Shown here one piece after another: positions 1-4,842 of a stretch of 5,734 bases of DNA. The DNA lies in contig JAMDAP010000031.1 of NCBI GenBank assembly GCA_023484675.1, positions 1 through 5,734 of the forward strand. Reading direction: 5' to 3'. Each line of letters starts with the position of its first letter. Position 1 is the stretch's first letter. Below the pieces are notes generated by a model. It was not told where the DNA came from. It did not search any database and saw nothing but the letters and a program-made list of their open reading frames with translations. The stretch is from Bacillota bacterium (lineage in GTDB: Bacteria; Bacillota_E; Symbiobacteriia; JAMDAP01). Both the position numbers and the translations under genes were made by a program.

Positions 1-113
1 AGGATACGCGCTCGCTCGACGCGCCGGACTTGCGCTGTGCGCGAATCCCGGACCTGTTCCAAGTGGCGGCGGTCCTCATCGGACAGGGTCAAGGTCTTGG
101 CCTGGGCGGGCAT
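1..113 (-). CDS. IS630-family transposase, N-terminal fragment (runs off left edge)
   Basis: The reverse strand reads from an ATG at 113-111 into MPAQAKTLTLSDEDRRHLEQ, continuing with VRDSRTAQVRRVERARIL to the window edge. This resembles the start of IS630-type transposases: a short leader with LTLSDEE/D, then a helix ending in SRTAxxRxVERARIL, the first helix of the helix-turn-helix that binds the element's ends. Only about 37 residues are visible, so the DDE catalytic domain lies outside and completeness cannot be judged. A purine-rich GAAGGAAG (128-121) sits about 7 bases before the ATG and supports this start. A promoter is placed well just upstream. No terminal inverted repeat can be recognised because the other end of the element is not in view. 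A stand-alone helix-turn-helix protein of the same superfamily is the alternative. Confidence 0.72.
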   Translation of the reverse strand, partial: MPAQAKTLTLSDEDRRHLEQVRDSRTAQVRRVERARI

Positions 114-145
114 GCAACATCTTCCTTCGCTGATAGGCTACTTCC

Positions 146-174
146 AGCATACCACTCCTCATGCCAATTGTCAA
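146..174 (-). promoter_or_regulatory. Sigma-A-type promoter for the transposase gene
   Basis: On the reverse strand there is a perfect TTGACA -35 box (174-169), a 17-base spacer and a TATGCT -10 box (151-146). The transposase ATG follows about 33 bases after the -10 box, with a ribosome binding site between. Spacing and orientation match a housekeeping promoter. Insertion sequences usually carry weak promoters, so a consensus -35 box is slightly unexpected. Confidence 0.6.
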
Positions 175-674
175 GATTTAGGAATCACTCTACTAGTATA
201 TGTCTGCCTGTGAAATCCATGCCAGAAAACTCCTTCAGGTTGGAACCCCAAAAGCCCGTCGCACCCGTTACCGCCACCCGCAAGGCGACCGCCTCCCTTC
301 CGATCCCGGCCCAACGTCAAGGATTCGGCATGCTTCGGCGGCGGTTCGGCCCAATCCTCCCTGGGCCAGGCGCTTGAGTCACAGGATCCCCTTGGACCTG
401 CGAACGGCGCCGCATAGGCCCGGCGCACTGGTCAAGACTAGGCCGCAGGGAGGCGATTCTGCACGCCACGTGGTTCCAAGCCCAGACCGGGAGAAGCCGA
501 GCCCGCCCCACGGAACGCCCATGCGCTGGGACGTCCCGGGCCCCTCGGCTGCCGGGGACCACCTGGTAGCGAAAGGGCTCACGGTTCTCGGTTGGGTGGG
601 GGACAAGGTCTGAACTGGCCCCGCGTTGAACCCCTTCATGACCGAAGGAGCTGGGACAAAGGGAGCGGGCGCCG
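175..674. other. About 500 bases without a supportable gene
   Basis: Open frames exist on both strands here, but they overlap one another, lack convincing ribosome binding sites, show no recognisable motif and have Pro/Arg/Gly-rich compositions expected from random GC-rich DNA. Near the left end there is an AT-richer patch (roughly 165-235) containing the 8-base palindrome TACTAGTA (191-198). It probably belongs to the upstream region or the end of the IS630-type element. A short palindrome GGGACGTCCC lies at 528-537. No tRNA, T-box or other structured RNA could be recognised. The last ~20 bases hold the ribosome binding site of the next gene (AAAGGGAG, 658-665). Any promoter for that gene should lie here, but none stands out. 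Confidence 0.5.
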
Positions 675-1448
675 ATGCACGCGCCGGAGACGATCCGCCA
701 GGTCTGGAACCGCTTTCAGGGCATTCCGATGGAGACCTTCACCAAGGGATGGTGGTACCGCCGGTCCGGCGGCCACCCGCGGCAGCGGACTGTGGCAGAG
801 ATGATCGAACATCGTCAGTCGCTCGGCGCCGGGGGCAATTGCTTCGACCTCGCCGTGTGGCTGCAGCATGCCTTCGTTGAGGCTGGTGTTCGCGCATTCG
901 TGGCGGGTCACGACTTGGAGACGCCAGAGGCCCATGTGGCGGTCGTGGCCTCAGACCATCGGGGACGGGAGTACCTTTGTGACCTTGGGGACCAGTGGCT
1001 TGAACCCGTTCTCATGGACCCGCTGGGTTCGGACTTTTCGGGTGACTGGCATGCGGGGTTTTTCCCCGGGCGACTGGTCCGTATCGATCGCACGGACCGG
1101 CACCTGGAGATCTCGTACCGTCGAAGCAGCGGGAAGATTGCACGGCAAGTCTACAATCTGAACCCTCTTGCCGGCGAGGTGCTGGCGAAGGCCTGTGACC
1201 ACTCACAGAACCTTTTACGACAACCTTCTTGCGAGATGCTGCTGACCCACCCCGTCAACAGAAAGCGCGAGCATTGGGAGTATGATAGAGGCGCGAGCTT
1301 CTGGAACCTGGATGACGGCCCTGTTTTCGAGGAGCCATGCACCACGGAGGAAGAATGGGCTGCGCGCATAGCCATGCACTCCGGGCTGTCGCTCGAAATC
1401 ATTTACTCTGCAATCGAAGCGTACGGAGGCCTTGGAATCGGGAGGTGA
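675..1448 (+). CDS. Arylamine N-acetyltransferase-like protein
   Basis: This 257-residue protein resembles the NAT family, cytoplasmic enzymes that move an acetyl group from acetyl-CoA through a catalytic cysteine to arylamines, hydrazines or related amines. The family landmarks occur in order: an FQGIPMETFTK segment (residues 14-24) comparable to the IPYENLTK motif, GAGGNCFDLA with Cys56 (family RGGxCFE), EAHVAVVA with His87, and LCDLGDQWLEP with Asp103. Cys56, His87 and Asp103 would form the triad. Length is close to the usual 255-280 residues. No signal peptide or membrane segment is seen. The family arginine before GG is Ala52 here, and the rest is divergent, so the substrate cannot be predicted. 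A transglutaminase-like hydrolase using the same triad is the main alternative. The ATG at 675 follows AAAGGGAG by 9 bases. The TGA lies inside the next gene's ribosome binding site, so the two are probably cotranscribed. Confidence 0.65.
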   Translation: MHAPETIRQVWNRFQGIPMETFTKGWWYRRSGGHPRQRTVAEMIEHRQSLGAGGNCFDLAVWLQHAFVEAGVRAFVAGHDLETPEAHVAVVASDHRGREYLCDLGDQWLEPVLMDPLGSDFSGDWHAGFFPGRLVRIDRTDRHLEISYRRSSGKIARQVYNLNPLAGEVLAKACDHSQNLLRQPSCEMLLTHPVNRKREHWEYDRGASFWNLDDGPVFEEPCTTEEEWAARIAMHSGLSLEIIYSAIEAYGGLGIGR

Positions 1449-1450
1449 GG
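1441..1450 (+). promoter_or_regulatory. Strong ribosome binding site overlapping the upstream stop codon
   Basis: GGAGGTGAGG ends 3 bases before a GTG at 1454, and its GGAGG core lies 8 bases from that codon. This fixes 1454 as the start of the GerMN lipoprotein, even though a TTG or CTG nearer the hydrophobic stretch would give a more usual signal peptide. The TGA of the acetyltransferase-like gene (1446-1448) is embedded in it, so termination upstream and initiation downstream are likely coupled. It directly precedes response-regulator-like codons, so it was probably that gene's own binding site. Confidence 0.7.
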
Positions 1451-1453
1451 TCC

Positions 1454-2344
1454 GTGAAGCACGTCCTGGTCGTGGACGATGAATCCGGTCTGGTCAAGGG
1501 GCTGCGTCTTACGTTGCTGCTGCTGGTCCTCATACTGGCACTCGCTGCCGTTGGAGCCGGCTGCGGTCTGGCCAAAAAGCCGGCCCCCAGCGGTGAGCTG
1601 CCCGTCCCCAGCAACCCCGGCGGAACCGCACCGGCCCGGACCGTCACCGCTGCCCTGTTTTTCGCCGACTGGCAGGCCCAGCACGTCATTCCAGAAGCAC
1701 GCCAGATTCCGGAGGCCGAGGGCGGCGCCCTGGCCACCCAGGTAGTCAAGGAACTGCTGGCCGGTCCCGCCGACCCGAATCTGCACCGCACCCTTCCGGC
1801 TGACGTTAAGCTTGTCCAGCCCGTTAACATCCAGAACGGTGTGGCTTATGTTGACCTGAGTAAGGAGCTGGAGAACCTCCGCGGCGCGGCGGGCGTGGCC
1901 ATGGGTATGCAAAGCCTGCGCCTCAGCCTGACGGAGATTCCCGGCATCAGCAAGGTCCAGGTCCTGGTCGAAGGAAGGAAGGACGTCCTGCTGGACGAAG
2001 GACTCATGCTGGAGCCCATGGATCGCGGCTTCTACGGTGACTACCCGGTGCTGCCCGACCCGCAGCGGGCCAAGTACCTCCAGGAGCGGGCGGACAAGGG
2101 GATTGAGACCTGGCGTGCCGACCCGGTCAAGGTCGTACGGTGGGACGGCCGCATGTTCGGCTTCACCGCCGAGGAGCTGAACTCCGCCAAAGCGACGCCG
2201 CAGGGCACCAAGGCTCAGGCCTTCGTCCTTCGCGGCGGGAAGGGTTACACCATCGAACTCACCCAGCAGGAGGGGGCCAAGACCACCGGAATCTGGACCA
2301 TCACCGGGATCACGGAGGGCGAGCAGAGAACTGTCGTGAGGTAG
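1454..2344 (+). CDS. GerMN-domain lipoprotein fused to a response-regulator N-terminus
   Basis: This 296-residue product has three parts. Residues 1-20 (MKHVLVVDDESGLVKGLRLT) match the first strand and helix of a two-component receiver domain, including the acidic pair Asp8-Asp9. The phosphorylated aspartate and everything after it are missing. Residues 19-37 are a hydrophobic run ending in VGAGC, a lipoprotein-like signal with the lipid-bearing cysteine at 37. The lipobox is imperfect because the -3 position is Gly. From about residue 52 the chain is a GerMN domain: TVTAALFFAD, then VVKELLAGP, GVAYVDLSKEL and VQVLVEGRKDVLL. These domains occur in surface lipoproteins of spore formers and in LpqB. 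The C-terminal ~110 residues (MDRGFYGDYP onward, with IWTITGITEG near the end) look like a secreted accessory domain that I cannot name. The fused leader is acidic, so export may be poor. The start is set by the strong ribosome binding site at 1441-1450. Expected location is the outer face of the membrane. Confidence 0.8.
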   Translation: MKHVLVVDDESGLVKGLRLTLLLLVLILALAAVGAGCGLAKKPAPSGELPVPSNPGGTAPARTVTAALFFADWQAQHVIPEARQIPEAEGGALATQVVKELLAGPADPNLHRTLPADVKLVQPVNIQNGVAYVDLSKELENLRGAAGVAMGMQSLRLSLTEIPGISKVQVLVEGRKDVLLDEGLMLEPMDRGFYGDYPVLPDPQRAKYLQERADKGIETWRADPVKVVRWDGRMFGFTAEELNSAKATPQGTKAQAFVLRGGKGYTIELTQQEGAKTTGIWTITGITEGEQRTVVR

Positions 2345-2369
2345 AGTCAGTGTTGGCGCATTATGGGAC

Positions 2370-2403
2370 GCTTAGGGGGCAGTTCTGCCCCCTAAGCCTT
2401 TTT
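2370..2403 (+). terminator. Rho-independent terminator after the GerMN lipoprotein gene
   Basis: A 13-base perfect stem, GCTTAGGGGGCAG (2370-2382) with CTGCCCCCTAAGC (2385-2397), is followed by a C and five T residues (2399-2403). The innermost pair must open, giving a GTTC tetraloop. It begins 26 bases after the stop codon and separates the acetyltransferase-lipoprotein unit from the toxin-antitoxin promoter. The stem is near symmetric, but the T tract lies only on the plus side. Confidence 0.88.
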
Positions 2404-2483
2404 CGTGGTGTTTTGGTGGTTGGGTCACCCGGCAACTCGCGCCGCCAGCCCCTCTGAGACTCCATCCTAGAATACCTGTCGTG

Positions 2484-2512
2484 CTGGAAGCGTTCGAGGA
2501 AAGTGGTATAAT
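2484..2512 (+). promoter_or_regulatory. Promoter of the vapBC-like operon, extended -10 type
   Basis: A perfect TATAAT (2507-2512) is preceded by TGG, giving the TGn extension. A weak -35 candidate CTGGAA (2484-2489) lies 17 bases upstream and matches TTGACA at only three positions, as is common when the extended -10 is present. Transcription would start near 2519, about 28 bases before the antitoxin start codon and inside the inverted repeat described next. Confidence 0.7.
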
Positions 2513-2515
2513 GGG

Positions 2516-2530
2516 GTAAGAAATTCTTAC
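2516..2530 (+). promoter_or_regulatory. Candidate autoregulatory operator (perfect inverted repeat)
   Basis: GTAAGAA (2516-2522), a central A (2523) and TTCTTAC (2524-2530) form a perfect 7-base inverted repeat around one base. It starts 3 bases after the -10 box and covers the expected transcription start. AbrB-fold antitoxins typically bind palindromes at their own promoter, alone or with the PIN toxin, so this is the natural operator. Its position would block promoter clearance or polymerase binding. The repeat is AT-rich within a GC-rich region. Binding is inferred. Confidence 0.55.
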
Positions 2531-2546
2531 GTCAGGGGTGTGACTC

Positions 2547-2807
2547 TTGGACAGACAGGTCACAAGAATAACCTCAAAAGGCCAGATGACGATACCGGCC
2601 AGCCTCCGCAAAGCCCTTCGAATTAAGAGCGGCGACTATCTCGTCGTGTCCCGTGAAGGGAACCGCATCCTTGTAGAGGCGCTGGGTGCTAAGCAAACGG
2701 AAGAAGGCATCATCCGGAAAACGGCCGGACTGTGGAAGGATCATGACTTTGATCTCAGGGATCTGCGTCATGCCGATGACCGTCGGTTTGAGGAGTCAGA
2801 CCGGTGA
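2547..2807 (+). CDS. vapB: AbrB/SpoVT-fold antitoxin (VapB-type)
   Basis: An 86-residue protein with an N-terminal swapped-hairpin DNA-binding domain: VTRITSKGQMTIPASLRKAL (residues 5-24) followed by GDYLVV and RILVEAL is the classic SpoVT-AbrB pattern. The C-terminal half (GLWKDHDFDLRDLRHADDRR) is charged and likely disordered until it binds and blocks the toxin's active site, as in other VapB proteins. The start is a TTG at 2547, with AGGGGTG (2534-2540) six bases upstream; the next in-frame methionine falls inside the DNA-binding domain. The stop overlaps the toxin start by four bases (GTGA, 2804-2807), indicating translational coupling and an excess of antitoxin over toxin. The promoter and a likely operator lie immediately upstream. 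The gene belongs to a type II toxin-antitoxin module. Confidence 0.88.
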   Translation: MDRQVTRITSKGQMTIPASLRKALRIKSGDYLVVSREGNRILVEALGAKQTEEGIIRKTAGLWKDHDFDLRDLRHADDRRFEESDR

Positions 2808-3196
2808 AAGGGGTGCTGCTGGACACCAGCGTCATCATTGACCATCTTAAAGGCCACGAACCTGCCACGAATTATCTTGTGGGCCTGGAGGAAGGGGCAC
2901 TCCTGGGGATTGTCAGCTCCATCACCCACACTGAGCTACTTGCCGGTGAGCGCGTGACGGCCGCCGAGCAGGCCCAGATCGAAATGGTTTTGAGGTTGGT
3001 TGAGACCATTGACGTCACGCCCAAAATCGCGCACCAAGCTGGTCTGCTGCTGGCCCGTTTCCGCAGGTCGCACGGCCTAGCGCCCTTCGACGCAATCATA
3101 GCCGCAACAGCGATAGCCCTTGGCGTACCGTTGTCCACTCGGAACGTCAAGGACTTTCGGTTTATCCCGGACTTGACGGCCACCAGCCCCTACTGA
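2804..3196 (+). CDS. vapC: PIN-domain ribonuclease toxin (VapC-type)
   Basis: A 130-residue PIN-domain protein, the usual VapC length. VapC toxins are Mg2+-dependent endoribonucleases that cut tRNA or rRNA when freed from the antitoxin. The acidic active site is visible in order: Asp7 in LLDTSVII, Glu44 in THTELLAGE, Asp96 in LAPFDAIIAATA, and Asp117 in TRNVKDF, with Thr8 and Ser9 after the first aspartate as usual. All expected residues are present, so the toxin appears intact. The GTG start at 2804 overlaps the antitoxin stop. The RNA target cannot be told from the sequence. The last 35 bases overlap, on the other strand, the abnormal extension of the propeller lipoprotein frame. Confidence 0.9.
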   Translation: MKGVLLDTSVIIDHLKGHEPATNYLVGLEEGALLGIVSSITHTELLAGERVTAAEQAQIEMVLRLVETIDVTPKIAHQAGLLLARFRRSHGLAPFDAIIAATAIALGVPLSTRNVKDFRFIPDLTATSPY

Positions 3197-4736
3197 ATAC
3201 CACGGAAAGGTGACCCCGATGGCCGACTTCGACTGGTCCCGCATCCAACCTGCGGAAACCCTGGAGCTGTCTAGGACCTGCCGCTTCAAACCGGAGTGGC
3301 GGCCCCTGCTGCTGGACTACCTGGGCATCCGGCCAGGCGTGAGCGTGCTGGAGGTGGGCTGCGGCCCCGGCACCTTCGCCCCCTACCTGGCGGAGGGGAT
3401 CGCGTCCGGACGGGTCACCGGGCTGGATCTGGACGCTCGTTTCATCGAGCGGGCTCGGCAGAAGGCACAAGCGGCTGGCGTCAAAAACGTCGAGTACGTG
3501 GTGGGCAACGTGGAGGAACTCATCGCCCTTTCGGAGACCCGCTTCCGCTGGCTGCTGGAAAACCCGCTCTACGACTGGGAGGGCGGCGTGTCCATCGCCG
3601 TGGCGGGGCGAAAACCGGCAGACTTCCCGCCGGCGTTGTAGCTGCCATTTCCCTTGACTCACGGGTGCGGCGCACTTCTGGCCGCCGTCGGTGGTCTTGA
3701 GGAGAAGACCCGGGCCCATCGCCCAGCCAACCTGTGGAGAGACAAAGTCGAGGTGCGTCACGCCTGAGAGGTCGGTATTGGGAGTAAGCGCAAGCCAGGT
3801 CTCGCCCCCGTCCGTGGTGCGGTAGAGCTTGCCCCCCGCAAGGGCATAGCCGTGCTGCAAATCTGGGAAGCTCCAGGCCGAACGGTTGTCGACAGTGGAA
3901 GGAACCGGCGACGCTGCCGTCCAGGTTGCTCCGCCGTCGCCAGTGATGTAGAAGACCCTGGACTCCTGCTCCCCTGCCACGATAACGGGCAGCAGGCCGT
4001 CACTGGCGCTGAAGAACAGGGGCGGGTACGTGGTCAGCATGGCTTCCCGGAACGCAGCAGGAACAGGCAGGTCCTGCTTCTTCCAGGTGCGTCCCGCGTT
4101 GTCCGTCCTGTAGAGGTAGGCGCGTCCTGGTACGGGTTCGAAGCCCGTGAGCCACCCACGATCCTTGTCGCGGAAGCCGATGCCGGTCTTGTCCCCGCCA
4201 AAGGGGACGCCGTGAGAATCGTCGTCGGGCCCTGCTACAGCGGCTGCCATCCACGTGGCGCCGCCGTCCGCCGTTCTGAGGAGGGTGACCCTCTCGCTGG
4301 ACATGGCGACGCCCTGGTGCACCATCATCCACCCGTGGTCGACGTCAAGAAAGTGGAGTTGCGGACCGCCATCCACCGGGATATCCACCTTGGTCCAGGT
4401 CTTGCCGCTGTCGGAGGTGCGGTACACCGTTGTGGATGATGCGCCGCCGACGGCCACCCAACCGTGGTCAGCGCCGAGGAAGGAAGCATCGGCCGAACCG
4501 AGGTCCTTCACGCCGGGCGGTGTTGATGCGGCCCAGGTAGCGCCCGCGTCGCTCGTGTGCAGGATCGAACTTGGGGTGACGCCCCAGCCTCGCCGCTCGT
4601 CCACCATCTGGACGGCGAGCAGGGCCGGCGTCGCGGGCTGGGGGGCCGTGACCTGAGCCGGGGCCCGACCGCATCCTGTCAGTAGAAGAACCAAAACCAG
4701 TAGGAACGCCGTGAACCCCAATCGGAAGCGCAACAT
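3162..4736 (-). CDS. Ycf48-like seven-bladed propeller lipoprotein with aberrant antisense extension
   Basis: The protein begins MLRFRLGFTAFLLVLVLLLT then GC, a textbook lipoprotein signal with lipobox LTGC and Cys22. It should be anchored outside the membrane. Seven Asp-box repeats of the BNR/Ycf48 type (S/T-x-D-x-G-x-T-W) follow, with the Trp at about 68, 114, 162, 218, 272 and 314. Each is preceded by a GW or GY motif, and spacing of 41-56 residues suits a seven-bladed propeller. The seventh box reads KTTDGGQKC, with Cys355 in place of Trp. From there (about 3674) the frame has no propeller character and runs 170 more residues antisense across the whole methyltransferase gene into the end of vapC. 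The native end was probably near 3659, where a TGA lies in a shifted frame. The start at 4736 follows AAGGG by 7 bases; ATG 4742 or TTG 4769 are less likely. Ligand and role are unknown. Confidence 0.75.
   Translation of the reverse strand: MLRFRLGFTAFLLVLVLLLTGCGRAPAQVTAPQPATPALLAVQMVDERRGWGVTPSSILHTSDAGATWAASTPPGVKDLGSADASFLGADHGWVAVGGASSTTVYRTSDSGKTWTKVDIPVDGGPQLHFLDVDHGWMMVHQGVAMSSERVTLLRTADGGATWMAAAVAGPDDDSHGVPFGGDKTGIGFRDKDRGWLTGFEPVPGRAYLYRTDNAGRTWKKQDLPVPAAFREAMLTTYPPLFFSASDGLLPVIVAGEQESRVFYITGDGGATWTAASPVPSTVDNRSAWSFPDLQHGYALAGGKLYRTTDGGETWLALTPNTDLSGVTHLDFVSPQVGWAMGPGLLLKTTDGGQKCAAPVSQGKWQLQRRREVCRFSPRHGDGHAALPVVERVFQQPAEAGLRKGDEFLHVAHHVLDVFDASRLCLLPSPLDETSVQIQPGDPSGRDPLRQVGGEGAGAAAHLQHAHAWPDAQVVQQQGPPLRFEAAGPRQLQGFRRLDAGPVEVGHRGHLSVVFSRGWWPSSPG
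3219..3641 (+). CDS. Class I SAM-dependent methyltransferase with a large internal deletion
   Basis: The frame encodes 140 residues. The N-terminal ~97 are a good Rossmann methyltransferase start: an FKPEWR segment, the SAM-binding motif VLEVGCGPGTF (43-53), acidic motif II in VTGLDLDARFIERAR (66-80), and NVEYVVGNVEEL (90-101). In the family this is followed by aromatic and hydrophobic motifs IV to VI and a substrate region, giving 240-280 residues in total. Here the chain goes directly into RFRWLLENPLYDWEGG and VSIAVAGRKP, which looks like the normal C-terminus. About 100-140 residues therefore seem to be missing, with the join near 3510-3535 and the frame preserved. The remaining protein may bind SAM weakly but is unlikely to be an active enzyme. 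The ATG at 3219 follows GGAAAGG (3204-3210). A GTG at 3210 overlaps that site and is less likely. It lies 22 bases after vapC and may be cotranscribed with it. Confidence 0.72.
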   Translation: MADFDWSRIQPAETLELSRTCRFKPEWRPLLLDYLGIRPGVSVLEVGCGPGTFAPYLAEGIASGRVTGLDLDARFIERARQKAQAAGVKNVEYVVGNVEELIALSETRFRWLLENPLYDWEGGVSIAVAGRKPADFPPAL

Positions 4737-4842
4737 CCTCATGCCCTTCGCTTTGCCCCCTCGAACCAAGGGTGTGCAACCCTGCGGCTCTAACCAGAAA
4801 GACGCCGATGCGGGCCGAAGGGTTACGCCTAAAACGAAGGGT

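Noticed and set aside
200..613. Open frame of 137 codons on the plus strand in the gene-poor region
   Set aside because: It has a Pro/Arg/His-rich composition, no convincing ribosome binding site and no motif. It competes with equally poor frames on the other strand.
171..639. Minus-strand frames in the gene-poor region
   Set aside because: They overlap each other and show no recognisable domain, which is typical of chance open frames in GC-rich DNA.
590..674. T-box or other leader RNA before the acetyltransferase-like gene
   Set aside because: A CTGGGACAAAGGGAG string looked suggestive, but the conserved T-box core and a terminator hairpin are absent.
1337..1453. Longer upstream start for the GerMN lipoprotein frame, inside the acetyltransferase-like gene
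   Set aside because: It would overlap the upstream gene by more than 100 bases with no ribosome binding site, while GTG 1454 has a near-perfect one.
1454..1513. A functional response regulator
   Set aside because: Only the first ~20 residues are present. The phosphorylation site, the rest of the receiver and any output domain are missing.
3852..4439. Plus-strand frame of 195 codons opposite the propeller gene
   Set aside because: It is the antisense shadow of a gene with clear Asp-box repeats and has no motif of its own.
4737..4842. A terminator or promoter between the exporter and propeller genes
   Set aside because: There is only a 5-base inverted repeat (AGGGT/ACCCT around 4770-4785) without a T tract, and no clear -35/-10 pair, so nothing could be supported.
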